From positions 36,665,895 through 36,729,894 of the forward strand of contig CM073590.1 of assembly GCA_037074705.1 (NCBI GenBank): DNA of 64,000 nucleotides, given 5' to 3'. This document shows positions 1 through 12,105 of this stretch, piece after piece. The DNA comes from Zhengitettix transpicula. Its lineage: Eukaryota > Arthropoda > Insecta > Orthoptera > Tetrigidae. The position numbers and the translations under genes were made by a program. The notes beneath the pieces were generated by a model, which saw only the letters and a program-made list of their open reading frames with translations, was not told where the DNA came from and ran no database searches. Within the stretch, counting starts at the first letter, position 1. Each line of letters begins with the position of its first letter.

Positions 1-1500
1 TATGAAATATATATTTTATACTGCTCAACGCTGCACTTTATCTCAAATAAATAATTAAACCTATATATATTCTACTTGTAATTACTAATATAAATTATTT
101 GTATAATGTTTGTTTTGTGAATTGAAACTGCAATTTTTTTCATTTTTATTTACCAACTTAAACTGTGTTTATTCTCATTTCAAATAGTTATGTTAGTACT
201 GAATCTTCTCATTTTTATATGACATCATAGCCAACCAAAACATTCATTAAAATTACAAAGGTGAATTTTATTCTTCCGTCTTCTCTTTGGGGGATACTAT
301 ATTTGAATGAAGCGTACCTATCGAAGGATGACTTTCACGTTTATTAATTTTAAAAAAGCGTACTTGTCTTATGTTAAATCTTATAATTTATCATAATGTA
401 TTGTTTTTATGTATTTTAAATTAAATGATATAAGAAATATCAAGAGTTGTAGTTAATATGTGGCCAACCGATAATCTTAGGTTAAAAGTTTTAAAATAAA
501 TAAATAGAAAAAAATCAGTTGTAGTCAGCGATAGGATATAATGTTTTCCAAACTTTCGTGTTAGTGTACAGAAAATATAAATTACTGTTTCAGACATACA
601 GCACTTGTGTGTAAAAACCTACTCTTCGTTTTTCATATTGGAATCTACAAATATTGACACAACGATTTAAATCGCATTATGTGCTCATTGCCATTTAAAA
701 AGCCCCCCAGCAGAGCGAAACGGGAACTCATGTAAACAGAGAAACATGCCCATCGAAATAAAAATACCTTTCATTTTACAGAAACAAATCTGCCGGCTTG
801 TCAAATATTTTTGTTTTGTTTATTTGAGCAATGTGTTATAATGCTTATAATTCCTTTTCGCGTAAAATTTAGTTATTCTGTGGCATATTTCAGACGTAAC
901 GCATTTACACATATGATTAAAACATTAAATGGAAGATGCCATTAGAAATATGCTTATTCAGTAAAATGAATTTAATTTGTGTATTATTAACGCATTTGGA
1001 TTTAATACAATGTTAATCAACTTTCTATATAATGTGAGTTTAAATTTTTTTGGAAAATTATAATATTTGTTTTTGCTTTCAGGTTAGTATTGGCTTATGA
1101 AAAAGAAATTGGAAATAATGGATGTTTTCAAAAGGGGTATGTATTAAAACTTATCAATTATAAGACTAACTATTGATTCTTAATAACATAAAAAGCTCTC
1201 ATTAAATCGTGTATTAGCCCAAATGCTAACCGATCGTTCGTTTCATAGCTATTTACCTTTTACGAATTGACTGTTTTAATCTAAGTATATTATTATACAT
1301 AACCACCTAATGCAAATACAGCATAATTTGTCCACTATTACAATATTTTTACAAGATTATTTTAATTACAGATATATTTATTTTCGTACATTATTGATGC
1401 TGATATCAGTAATTAATAAAACCATTTACGTCACTATTGGAAACTTGGGAACTATTAAGATTGAATTCTAGTTGTTATTATCTATTTATAACGTGGTAAG
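1..1500. other. AT-rich DNA without recognisable gene
   Basis: Long A/T runs and stop codons in all frames. A TTTTGCTTTCAG acceptor-like site near 1070-1082 is followed by a short open stretch, but no good donor or protein family is visible. I see nothing else here. Confidence 0.6.
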
Positions 1501-1820
1501 GACTCTGCCTTGATATTATCTATTAGGAAAAATATCAAGCGGACTGTAGTACGCGTTAGTATCGATGGCGTGTGGCGCATATGTGGGAGGAACGGGGAGA
1601 CGAGGCAGCTCGGAATAAACACATACAACTCAATTATCTAACGCGGAGGGGGATGGAAAGACAGTACATAGGGCCGTTAAGGAATCAGAAAAGTGTGGAG
1701 ACAATATGGTTGCTCCATCCCTTCCAATTAACCAACCTGGAAAATTTTCGCAATAGAACTAACGAACTACAGAACCACAGTAAAGGGTTGATCCACCTTG
1801 TAGATAAATGAACCATGATT
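1500..1820. other. GC-richer block, function unknown
   Basis: A visibly GC-richer block embedded in AT-rich DNA. A 79-codon plus-strand frame (1572-1811) runs through it but starts with GTG rather than ATG and shows no domain, signal peptide or splice context that I recognise. It could be a single-copy conserved non-coding element or an old repeat. Confidence 0.3.
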
Positions 1821-3300
1821 GAAAGTGCTTCGAACAGTTCCCAGACGACTAAGTAATCATCAATTGTGTGGTATTACTTGGTAAGATTATTGTTAAAATA
1901 TTAATATTTAGTTATAAATCATTATTATTAACAGTTTTAATTCTACATGAAATTAATAATTAACAGTTTTATTTTTTAAATATTTATTTAATTACTAACA
2001 TACATTATATGTAAAACAAAATACTGAACTCTTTCTCAGGAAAAATTCGCATCATAGAGACTATTTAAAAGGTCACTTCATTTAAATTTGTAAGAAGTGA
2101 AATGAAAGAAAAATCGTGGAGTTTGCTTACGTAAGCTTGGAATTCTGTCGCTGAATATTTTCCGGTCCACGGATGCCTTCCTGGAATAGCAAGCGTCGTT
2201 CTCAGCGTCGATGTTCCTCCAGTCACCGAGTCCGTTTCCAACTCTTTGTCCGAATAGCTATGGAGTCAACTTTTGTCCGTGATTCTCTGGGTACAGTGCT
2301 CTCACGAAGCTCTAAGATGTTTTTGCACATGTAAACAAAAACCAAACAGGTGCTTTTCCTCTCCAATTTATATCCGATTCACTCACCTCGCAAAATAATG
2401 TCCATAAATCTTCCAATCCATTTGGTGGATACTTTCCCAATTTTTGTTCTACTTACGACCTTGTCTTTAACCGTCAAATTGTTTCGGTCCATCCTTGACG
2501 TGAAATATTCAACCTGGGCGCATCATAAGCCGCCCAGTTGGCAACCCCCGTGTTACTTAAGCAAACAATTATTTGGAAATTACTGAATGATTTACGATGG
2601 TGGACAGTTTTCATCTGATTCATCTTATAGTTGTCTATTTGTCGTACCAAAATTGTGATGCTCTATTTGGCTCATTGATCTTTGTACATATGAAGAAACA
2701 TGTGGATAATCTGATTCCAGGCGTGTACATTATGCTTATTAATTTTTACACAACCGGAAACATTATTTTGTCTGAGAACCAAATACGATTTTATTAACCG
2801 TCACCGATAGTTATTCTGTCAAGACTTTCAACTGAAATTCTCGGAAAATATGTAGATTGCAGGTTATGAACAATTTTTACTTCATGCAAAGCGAAAGTAG
2901 TCTTTTAAACACTGCGGTATTCTATGTTCACGTGATGCACGAAGTTTAGATTTTGTAGGGTTCAGTTGATATGAAGGACCACCCAGATCACTAATTTATT
3001 CACTCACAGTAAGCCTAGAACCTCGAAACAAATGATAAATTTCGTGTCATGGAAAGTAATAACGCAATATATTTTGTTCATCTTTGCTATTTCGTAAACT
3101 CCTAATAAATATTTATGTAAAAGTTGCACCACAATTTGACAGGAAAAAGCTATGCATTCATACAAATATTTTAAACTACCATTTTTTAAATATAAAATTA
3201 TTATAATTAAAAAAGAGGGCTGTATAGTGAGTTGTGCCCTCAAGCTCCAAGAATCAGATCTGGTACCAGAAAGACATTCGTGAGCATAAAAACAATTATT
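1820..3300. other. AT-rich DNA with a GC-richer core at 2130-2340
   Basis: Mostly featureless. Between 2130 and 2340 both strands are open for about 45 codons. On the minus strand this frame ends at a donor-like TAC|GTAAGC around 2128-2133, inside the palindrome TTACGTAA. No protein family is recognised on either strand, so coding status is undecided. Confidence 0.3.
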
Positions 3301-3654
3301 TAAAGTCTGTAAACGAGGATTAAAGGTATAAGTCAGATTTCGTTATCTTGTTTAGTTTTCGTTTCTTTATTGTGTTTACAAATTATATTCCGTTCATTTC
3401 CATTTTTACTTGTTAATTAATTTATTAAATTTGTTTGTTCTTACTATCAAGCCCAGTAAAGACCCTGAGAGAAAGAGTAATTAGATAAAATTGTTGTAAA
3501 ATTATAAAGTTGTATTTTCCTAGAACGCCACAAATAAAATAAAGAATAATATAAAATTTAGTTTGTGAATTTGAGGAAATTAAATGTGCAAAGTGAAGCT
3601 GATAATTTGTATCTTTGAGGAATAAAATTTGTTTTTTAATTAATTAATTATTTT

Positions 3655-3720
3655 TAATTAAAGCCTTTCAGTTGATCATTACATTTTTGGCTTCCACAAC
3701 GTGGGGCAATTTAATTTAAT
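3655..3720 (+). mobile_element. LTR-retroelement scar: LTR end plus primer-binding-site-like sequence
   Basis: ATTACA is followed by TTTTTGGC and then ACAACGTGGGGC (about 3685-3712). This resembles the junction of an LTR ending in CA with a Gypsy-type primer-binding site of the TGGCGCCCAACGTGGGGC kind (known from the family; here several bases differ). No gag or pol frame follows, and no matching second LTR was identified. A related motif lies at 18.4 kb. Probably a solo or truncated LTR remnant. Confidence 0.3.
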
Positions 3721-3920
3721 TTACAATTTTTTTATCATTACAATATATATAAATATATATATTATTGTTTTTTTGTAATTTTGATTTTGTTTTTTTTGTT
3801 TTTTAAAGTTCGACAAATATAACTTTGAAAATTTATTAGTCCTTTACAAAAAAATCTCGTTACATTTTTCGAACAATTTGGTTAAAACTAGGTTTCTTTC
3901 AGAAAGTGTGATATATGAAA

Positions 3921-3972
3921 TTACTAAACCTGACGATGTCATTAAACAAGGACGAAACGTCGGTATATTAAA
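3921..3972 (+). ncRNA. Hammerhead ribozyme-like motif, Penelope 3'-end type
   Basis: CTGACGA at 3930-3936 is followed by a short stem II (GTC 3938-3940 with GAC 3951-3953) and GAAACGTC at 3954-3961. This is the two-part core of a type I hammerhead with the self-complementary ACGT as half of stem III. Stem I is poor (C-G, then mismatches), so activity is doubtful. Such motifs are established in the terminal repeats of Penelope-like retroelements. No Penelope coding sequence is visible next to this copy. Confidence 0.4.
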
Positions 3973-4279
3973 TTTTTTTTAGTAAACAATTTTGTTTCTC
4001 AAGGTCGTTTATTTATTCACAATTTGTATAGTTTTCCAACTCTGCAATGCTAAATGGAGTTAATACTGCTCTTGTTCGTTTTTCAGACGTAATGCATAAT
4101 TATTTCTTATACACTTCAGATTTCTCCTTCATACCTAGATATTTAATATATTTTAATTCGTACTAAATAGATTAGTTAAACCGTTACATTGATAATTATT
4201 TTCCACGCAGTTATTAATTTTAACTGGGGTGTCTTGCATATTTATTTTTTGAAGTTCCTACCGAGAGATTTCGAGTAGT

Positions 4280-4535
4280 TAAGGACACAGATGAAATCTG
4301 ATTACGCACTGCGTTTTCTCATTCTTTGGCAGCGAATAACAGAATCAATTGCATACGGCTGACCTCGTGTTTCTTTGCTGATGCAGTTATTAGCCCCGCC
4401 GAGCCAGCACCTTCTTGCTGGACTCATCATTTCCGAACAGACCAAGCAAATATTAACCTCTTCCCCCTTCTACCGAATGGCTTCATGGGCCATGAACTGA
4501 AGAAGAGAATTCTCCGCCCTTCTACGTAGTATTGA
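4280..4535. other. GC-richer block, function unknown
   Basis: Contains a 67-codon plus frame (4326-4529) that lacks an ATG start and shows no recognisable motif. Best described as possible regulatory or degenerated sequence. Confidence 0.25.
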
Positions 4536-4929
4536 TTTTGTGTAGTCCACATAATTTACTTATTATTGAAATCTGAGAACAATTCATCTTCTTAAAAACG
4601 GTATATATATTTGAAATTGCAATCGTCAATCACATTTACAATTACAACAATTCATGAAAGAAAAAGTAATAATTATTTGGAGAGAAGAAGCGCGCCACCC
4701 AATTATTAAATCATTTATTTTATTGGAAACTAAGCAGCACGTCGGACATGGGAATTTCTGATCCTAACATTTTGGCACCGCCGTGTCGGGAAGACAGGAT
4801 ATATAATGATGCTAAAAAGTTTTTTCAAAAGAATTATCACTAATTTATGTATCTAAGCGAAAGAAACCGTTATTTAAATTCATTTACTCTTGCCAAGTGT
4901 TCATATATTGCATATTTTATTAAAAACAG

Positions 4930-4986
4930 CGAAGGACACCACAGCTCCCTTTCGGACACGGATCTGCCAACTTTTCTGCTTATAAG
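4930..4986 (+). CDS. Possible 57-bp internal exon
   Basis: The segment is bounded by an acceptor-like TTTTATTAAAAACAG (ending at 4929) and a good donor AAG|GTAAAT (GT at 4987-4988). It is 57 nt, a multiple of three, and one frame is open across it, reading EGHHSSLSDTDLPTFLLI after a leading split codon. Base composition is more balanced than the flanks. The protein family is not recognised, the pyrimidine tract is weak and no flanking exon was found, so this is only a candidate cassette exon. Confidence 0.18.
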
Positions 4987-5103
4987 GTAAATATAAAGTA
5001 TCACAATTTAAATAAGGTAGCCAAGTCAAGATGTAATTCTACATTTGACTCTGGAAACCGTTTTAATTTCTCCAAAAATACATATTAAACCAAATATTAG
5101 TTT

Positions 5104-5270
5104 AAATGAAAAAATTTACGCTTGATTGAAAATAATGAATAAGGAAGATAGCCAATTTAGACAAAAATGGTAATACAAATATTCTGGTAATATAAATATT
5201 CTGGATCCCAGAAACGTTGTGTGGTATTTATATTACCCTTTTTGTCTGAATTGGCTATCTTTATTATTCA
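5104..5270 (+). mobile_element. Penelope-type inverted-repeat remnant (copy 1)
   Basis: Arms 5136-5180 and 5226-5270 are inverted copies, 40 of 45 positions matching by my alignment. Between them lies CCCAGAAACGTTGTGTGGT (about 5207-5225), the 3' half of a hammerhead-like core; the 5' half is missing. The left flank from 5104 and both arms are homologous to the element at 42.0 kb, and the right arm also resembles the one at 40.9 kb. No coding sequence. Confidence 0.55.
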
Positions 5271-5384
5271 AATATAAGTTAGTTGAAATAATAGACCCAG
5301 TGTCGGGATCCCAAATTCCAAATTAGTATCAGAATTTTGAAACATATTCCGCTTTCGTATATTAGGATCCTTGAAGAAGTAGAC

Positions 5385-5690
5385 AGCTGTAGATTTGTTG
5401 GTAAGTGCGTTGAACACAGTCTGTGCCTTGGCTTGCTGGCTCGTCCGCCCTAACAGGTGTTGTTTCGTGAATCTGTTGCTCGAGGCCTTTATGCGCCCCT
5501 GCGGTACGCCACACGACCTCCCTCTCCGCTGGATGCATTATCCCGGTTCCTCCAGCAGGATATCACGTAAGAGTGCCTTCCCGTGTATGCCGCTGCACTA
5601 AGTATCGTGGCTACAATAAAATTCTCTGTTGTGCCATTTGAAGACAAGCTTACGGCTGACGTTTCTCAACACGGTGGGAAAAATAGATTA
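5385..5690. other. GC-richer block, function unknown
   Basis: Distinctly GC-richer than its surroundings. A 68-codon plus frame (5395-5601) has no ATG at its start and follows a GTAAGTG donor-like site, so it is unlikely to be a complete gene. GAGAAACGTC is present on the minus strand near 5668 but without an upstream CTGANGA, so I do not call a ribozyme. Candidate conserved element. Confidence 0.3.
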
Positions 5691-7140
5691 CTTTAATGTG
5701 AACGACATTCAATATTTCTTTTACTTTAAATATCAAAATTAAATCATTACATTCCCTTCAAAAGAATCTATCTTCAGCCAGAAAAATACAGATATGCATT
5801 TTGGGACTTGGAGATCCTTTACTTTTCCCCTTATTCAAATTTGGCATAATTCAGTGTTATTTCCAATTTGAGATTATTCTCAAGTGTACGAGGAATCATG
5901 TCAGGGAAGTAATGGCTCTTATAAACCACTGAAACCCACAATAGAAGCTCGTTCTGTTTATTATGCACGAAAAGCTGCTGTTTCTTGTGAATATTCCCAT
6001 TTTATCACATAGATAGATTTTGTTCCAATTTTAGTGCTCACGTTTTCCCGATGGTCCGCATTATTTGATTATCTGTGAACTATAAAACAAATCCATCCAT
6101 CTTTATGACTTTTCCTTTTCACAACTCCAGGTGGAATTTTGCGCTTCATTTGGATGCGTGGTGTAACAGTTCCAATTGTTTTTAGAATAGGCACTTCAAA
6201 CAAAATATAGCCCACCCAAGAGTGCCCATTAAGTTTTAGGATCACTTAAGCAATAAATTAATATTCTTGCCTTGAAACTAGATAAAAAAATTCTCAATAA
6301 ACTAATTCGATATATAGTATTCATTTACATTATTGATAAATGCACAAACATATTTAAAACTATTTTAATTTCCATTTAAATTAATCGGTTGTCCGCATGA
6401 AAATATATCGTAATAAAATATAGTAATTGAAATTTAATCTTGTAAAATTATATGTTTCGTTAATTGTTTCAAAAGTCCAATATCCGTTTGCTAGGCATCG
6501 CTTCTTCATTAATTTATTATTCTGTTTGATAGTTTATTGAAAGTTTTGTATGTGACCTTACATAACTATTAGGCGTTGAAATACAGTCTTAAAATTTCAT
6601 CCCTGGTTAGTTATTTCATCTACACTGAATCCGATAAAAGGAGATTTACCAGGATTTTATCCAAGGATGCAGATGTTTTTATTATGACGTACAAATAAGG
6701 ACTAAAGTTTATGTATCGATACAATGAAAGACGTGAAAAAGAGTTAGTAAAAATAATTTTCTGGCTGTTACGCTTAATTATTGTACGTAATTTTTTTTAC
6801 GTATTTTCGTACTTCTACATTCATGAATAAGTTTCTGACCTACGCCTCTGAGAACGCTTTGAGTGAGGTTAAATTTTGTTCCGATTGCGTCCCATGCAAG
6901 CCACTATAATGGAGCCATCAGCTCACCCAACACATACTTGATCGATCGTTATTTTTTTTGCTACACAAGGAAGTGAAATGAAGGTGTTTCGTGTTTTCGT
7001 AGCGTGCAGGTTCAGCAACCGACACCTTTAATGACCTTCTATAAAGACGTGAAAAGTAAAAATAAAATAAAACCTACTGTACATCTTGTAAAATATATGA
7101 TGAAAAACATTTTTGAGATGTGAGAAATATTTCGTAGTGA
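5690..7140. other. AT-rich DNA without recognisable gene
   Basis: No open frame of note, no repeat recognised. Confidence 0.5.
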
Positions 7141-7149
7141 ATCAAGGAG

Positions 7150-7490
7150 ATAGTGCATGAATTCTTCTATCGTAGCTTGTAGCGTGCTTTGTCAAGTCTC
7201 CGACGATACCCTGAACCCGTAAACCGGATTCCTTATGAAGAGGACACCGTAAGAAGTCTGTGGCTATGTTTCAATTAGGGAACAAGCAGGCCTTAGCCCT
7301 CTTGCCGCGCAAAACATAGCCGCAGTGATTAATTGAGGCGTCAGCTCTCGTCGCGAGGAGACGTTTGCGTCCTTCCCCCAACAAACAACAGCTTCTTGTG
7401 GCCGATGGCTGCATTCCCCTCTTAATAGGCTCTAATTAGCAACTATCAGCCTCCGCTTCGACGTAAACAAAAGTGCAAAGTTCCACCAGA
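7150..7490. other. GC-richer block with homeodomain-type core motifs
   Basis: A sharply bounded GC-richer island with no long open frame. It includes CTCTAATTAGC near 7430, a core that homeodomain proteins commonly bind. Its composition in an AT-rich desert is what one would expect of a conserved regulatory element, but conservation cannot be judged here. Confidence 0.3.
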
Positions 7491-9030
7491 ACCATTTTTA
7501 ATAGCTACTTTTTTTGTTTATAAGACCGAAATTCAATTATTCGAGTGTAATGTTGTTCCAAAGCGTCCATTTGTTTCTTCTCTGAATATAAACTTTATGC
7601 AAGTAAATTAACACCAGGAAGATTCGTAATATATTGAAGCTTTAAAAGATTAATCGAAATTACGTTTATCATGATCCATTAATCTGACGTGGATAATTAT
7701 TCATGACAATACTGACAGAATTAATCATATTTAATGGAAAAAATTGATATATTAAAATATAAATTAATTTTCTTAAAAAAAACCTGTGGAAACCAATGAA
7801 AAAAACTTAAAATATTTTTTTAATCGAATGTAATTGTTTGTGTCCGTTTATCTTCTTTCTTATGTATTTTTAACGAAATATATTTAGAATCCTTTCCTCG
7901 GATTGACTTTTAGAATTATTTTCCTAGAAAATATATGTTTGTCACACGGCAGTCCTTCTCTAGCACCGAACGTAAACAAACTAAATGAGAGGGAATCTAT
8001 CAGAAAGATAAAAGAAAATAAGGTAAAGATGTCAGGTACACAATAGAAGGTCATAAATTTTACTTAGTACATTTGTGTCAGTTTGAACATTAAGGGTACA
8101 ATTATTATGAAAGCCAATGTTGATAATTTCAGAGATGATTCTGGCATTATAGTTGGGTTCGACGTCAAGAATTCTGGCATTAGTACAATTAGAGTTGTGA
8201 TCATGTAGGTGGCTATGCTTCGTTAAAACTGAATTTTTTCCACGGAAAGTTTGTAATTAGCCTTATCCCTGCTTTTAGAGAACGTTTATTTTGGTCAATG
8301 TAAATTGAATTGTAACGTTTCCAGATATTGCGTGTTATGCAAAAACGGAGGTAATTGATTTTAGAGGCGCAATTGTTAACATATTTAAATTTTCTAAACT
8401 AATTTAAACATGTGCGTAAGAAATATTTGTGTTGTATTCAAATGTTGATAAAGTGAAAATAGTTTTATAACTTACCAGTTGGAGCTACACAACGGTAATC
8501 GAAACTCATTTACTCTTCCTCAGAGAATTGTGCAACACAACGAATTTTCAAATATAACAATTCATATACAATTTTGGTAGACATGAATTATTGTTAAGTC
8601 TTCTTTGAGGTTGGTTCTAATTTTTATAGCCCATGTAAAGATGTCCTATACAAATCCTGTTTGAAATTTTTAAAGATAATTAGGAAATAGATAACAATCG
8701 TTCTAACGTAGAAGTAGATACGTTAGTTATATAAAACAGGAAAATATAAGTTGCAACGTATGTTAATAACTTTAATTTTGATTTAAAATGCATTGAGAGA
8801 AAATATTAATCTAGAACTTTAATTTTATGCATAAATCTGAGATGATAACTGAAAGGAATAATATTATCTGAGTTCCTAAATTATTTGTATTAAAACAAAA
8901 ACTGAATGCTGAATTCAATTCTGAAAGATCCATATAATCGTGGGAAATATTGTGATCTACCCAATTTATAATTATAAAAGTTTTACATAATCGTCATAGA
9001 TTTATTTAATTTTATTTATTGTAAATACAT
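7490..9030. other. AT-rich DNA without recognisable gene
   Basis: Nothing recognised. GGTAAAGATGTC near 8020 matches part of the miR-8 sequence but lacks the seed and any hairpin. Confidence 0.5.
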
Positions 9031-9032
9031 AT

Positions 9033-9200
9033 TTAAATATATATCTACTTATTTAAATATACAGATCTAGATATCTACTTCTTTAAATTATTTTATGATT
9101 TTGTAGTAAATTAAATGTCTGTATATTTAAATACGTAGACATATATTTAAATATACAGATGTAGATATTTACTTTTTTTAATTTATTTTGTGATTTGTAA
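9033..9200 (+). repeat. Diverged tandem repeat with internal inverted repeat
   Basis: A unit of about 50 bp starting TTTAAATATACAGAT occurs at 9053-9102 and again at 9147-9197, with a partial copy at 9033-9051. In addition 9118-9132 is a perfect inverted copy of 9146-9160, so this part can form a 15-bp hairpin. Low-complexity AT-rich sequence; probably slippage plus local inversion. Confidence 0.55.
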
Positions 9201-9214
9201 CTTTCCCAGTGGAA

Positions 9215-9480
9215 TAACTCATGGTAACCTGTGGACGTATTTTATATTCCCTGGACAGGCGTCTGCTACAGGTTTGATTCTCCTTACCCCACGCTCTTGA
9301 TGTCTGAATGAATAGCGTAGTTTGACCTCTCCGCTGAAGCATGTAATTTCACTTAACTTTTCAAGTGCCCCTACGTTTGAAGATTCTGCAAAAGATTCCT
9401 TGGCGAATTTGTCCACTCGATTGCACGCGACCCCTACCACCACGAACGTGGCACATGCATATCGCTGCTTTTCGAAACCC
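9215..9480 (-). other. GC-richer block with a short minus-strand frame
   Basis: A 74-codon minus frame (9443-9219) contains VACNRVDKFAKESFAES, which loosely recalls the GN..AD.LAKEA segment of retroelement RNase H domains. The key residues do not line up well and no neighbouring retroelement sequence supports it. Could be a decayed LINE scrap or chance. Confidence 0.15.
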
Positions 9481-10680
9481 CTCTTCTAGAATTCAGTTCG
9501 GTCATTGAACTGTGAAACATATCTTGCAAGAGGGGAGGAAGGTTGTCTTCAAGTTTGCCGAAAGTCATTGCCCGTGATACGACCCATTCAAAAATACTGT
9601 TCCGTGGAAGAAATCCTTCGAACTAGGAAAATAAAGTTTATCTCGAGACTTGTTAATGGAGAATCTTACTACTCATAAATTGTATATAAGAATAATAAAC
9701 TCAACAGCAGAAATACACTGTGAATAACGAAATACTTCTCTCATACCTTTTATGGAACTTGTCTATGTTGGCAAGAAGCTTTATTGTAGGAATTCACATT
9801 GGTAATTATTTTATGAAAATAATTATCGCATATTTATCAATATCAGGACACGTGCGACGAAAAATTAGTATTGAAACGCCTATTAATGTCGTTGTGGACA
9901 AAGGTTACTGATCATATAAAGAGGCACGAGTATCAGACCATTTAGTTTAAAAAATGTGTATTATTAGAACATTTCAATTGTAATTAAACTATAAATATTT
10001 GAGCCAATCACCATATGGTAGTGTAAATTGTCGCGGAAATAAACAATGAAAAGAGGAATTACATCGAGAAATGTTGTACAACGCAAACCATCCACACATT
10101 AAAATTATTATGAAACGAAGTTCTCACTGAGTTCAGATCTAACCATTCAATTGTCAGTGGGTCTAAAAAGATTTTTTTTTAATTAAACGTCATTATTGTA
10201 AAATAATCGCACTTCCTAATTCCGGTATATCGCATATCAGAGTTGGGGGAGCCAAACGATACTTCCTATAAACAATCGGGTATCGTCGTTAAAGCGGTAA
10301 AACAGCATCGGCATTCCACATGTTTGCCATCTTAGTTAGTGACTTTAAGCTGCGATGTGAAACGTGCCAGCGAACAATGTCTTCTTCTCATATAAGTATT
10401 ATAGAGGTAGAAATGAGTGTATCACAAAGCTCATGATATCAGATATAATTTAATTAAATGGCGCCTTGTCCACTAATATTTTAATTATCTAAATTATGCA
10501 AAGTATATTACATTCGGCTTTAAACCATATTTGTATAAATGAAATTGAAATAGCTTTCATTTAAATTTGTTGTAATAAATAATCAGAATGAGTGAATCGA
10601 GGATTGCATTATTTAAATTTTGGTCATTTACTTCTAGGAGTTTAACGAATAAACATTTACATAACATTTAAATTACATAA
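9480..10680. other. AT-rich DNA without recognisable gene
   Basis: Nothing recognised apart from short A/T runs. Confidence 0.5.
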
Positions 10681-10684
10681 TCCC

Positions 10685-11236
10685 TCTCCCGAGGTATGGC
10701 TGCGAGGGCTATTCTCTCGCAGGCAGAACCTCCGAGGGATGTTATCTCGTAGGCAGAACCTTGTAAAAGAGGCGGAAGGGGCTACCTTTAGGGATGGCTT
10801 TTCCTCTCTCCGTTTTTGAACTAAGGTTTCCACAAGCCGAGGCACCACGGCCTGTTTTGAGAGGTGTACGTTCCGAGGTCACTGATCTTGGCCAAACGGT
10901 AAGAGTTGTTCGCTGTTCCCATCGGAACAATCGTCCAGCTGCCTCCTAAACTGGTCGAGGCAGGGAGAAGGGAATGCTGCGTCCCCACAGAAAACCACTC
11001 TCCCGCCATCGGAAGGGCGTGGGACAAGTACCCAATGCCAGACCTACCTGATGCAGGTTTTCTAGGCAAATTCTGGGTAGGGTCCTTAAACTATAGACCG
11101 GGGGCCCTAGTTAACCCTTGGCTACCTTCCTCTACCCTTCCGCATCCCCCCTTTCAAATCCATTCCTATTCTATTAAAGGGGAGGGGGGTTGCCAACACG
11201 TGGATTACCCTCATGTAGTCTGTTACTCTTAACTTT
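10685..11236 (+). repeat. R1 dispersed repeat, copy 1 (nearly full length)
   Basis: A GC-rich element of about 550 bp that starts around CTCTCGCAGGCAGAACCT and ends with CTCATGTAGTCTGTTACTCTT. Recurrent internal landmarks are CACAAGCCGAGGCAC, CAGCTGCCTCCTAAACTGG, GAAGGGCGTGGGACAAGTAC and CCCTAGTTAACCCTTGGC. Seven loci in this window share them. A 108-codon frame on the plus strand (10906-11232) and an 82-codon frame on the minus strand are both open, and parts of both recur in other copies. No transposase, RT or tRNA-like promoter is evident. The A-rich 3' side of several copies suggests retroposition, but the class is unknown. Confidence 0.8.
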
Positions 11237-11239
11237 TTT

Positions 11240-12105
11240 TAGAATTATATAAGGTGTACGTTAATTTTAAATGTCAATTAATTTATATAATTTTATAATG
11301 TTCGTGTAGTACGTTGGTGATAGTGTGATTCTGTTGAGTTTCTTTTCCTCCCCGGACATCTTTTCACTGTTTTCCGTATTCTTTGAAGTCTTGGATAATG
11401 TGGTTTGTTGTTAGTTGAACTTTACATAATTAATTGATTTATGGGGTATTCTTATTCAAGATTTCGGTATGAGTTAACTTAGTATTCACGGCTCTAATTC
11501 TTGTAAAGAATATATGCCCCAAGCGATTTATTTTGTTGTTGACTTTTAAGGAGTAGAAGTTATTAATATATTTATCCACTTTTTCCATGTTCTATTCCAC
11601 GGAATTCCCCCACTAATTTGAATCCATACTTCATTATGATTCTGCCACTATACACTATAGTCTGTTTAACATTATAAGACCGATAGGGATCCCGCTAGAG
11701 ATGTGACCTTGAATTAACCAATTATAACGCTTGAAATAAGGCAGCGTTTCCGAACAATACTTATGTTATTATACTGTTTTCAGTAAGCAGGATAAGTCGA
11801 GTGTCGTAGGTGGCAAAAGAGTTGCCCTCCACATGGACACGTCAGCAGACATAATTTTAAAGGGATTATAGGATTCTTTTATTCGGGTCCGTCATCTGTA
11901 TGACTTCACAATTCTGTTAAGTCTCCATATCAGTGATTTGTAAGTTACTTTATTGATTAGGTATTTGATTGTCGAATAAATTAGGAACTATTGGGTGAAT
12001 CGAGTATTTTCTTTCATATTTAGTGTGGAAAAAAGTCCCACCTCTATAAATTAGCATCAATTTTTCTGAGTATCTTATTTCTCGAGATAGACAGAAATAA
12101 CAAAA
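11240..12105. other. AT-rich DNA without recognisable gene
   Basis: Nothing recognised. Confidence 0.5.

Noticed and set aside
5640..5690. GAGAAACGTC on the minus strand as another hammerhead
   Set aside because: No CTGANGA and no stem II upstream within the right distance.
8005..8035. GGTAAAGATGTC matching the 3' part of miR-8
   Set aside because: The 5' part including the seed (UAAUACUG) is absent and there is no hairpin around it.
9219..9443. RNase H fragment of a LINE
   Set aside because: Only a loose resemblance in one short segment; no adjoining reverse transcriptase and key acidic residues cannot be placed.
10821..11232. Protein-coding host gene in the R1 copy (frames of 82 and 108 codons)
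   Set aside because: The sequence is a dispersed repeat, both strands are open and starts and stops differ between copies; no evidence of a translated product.
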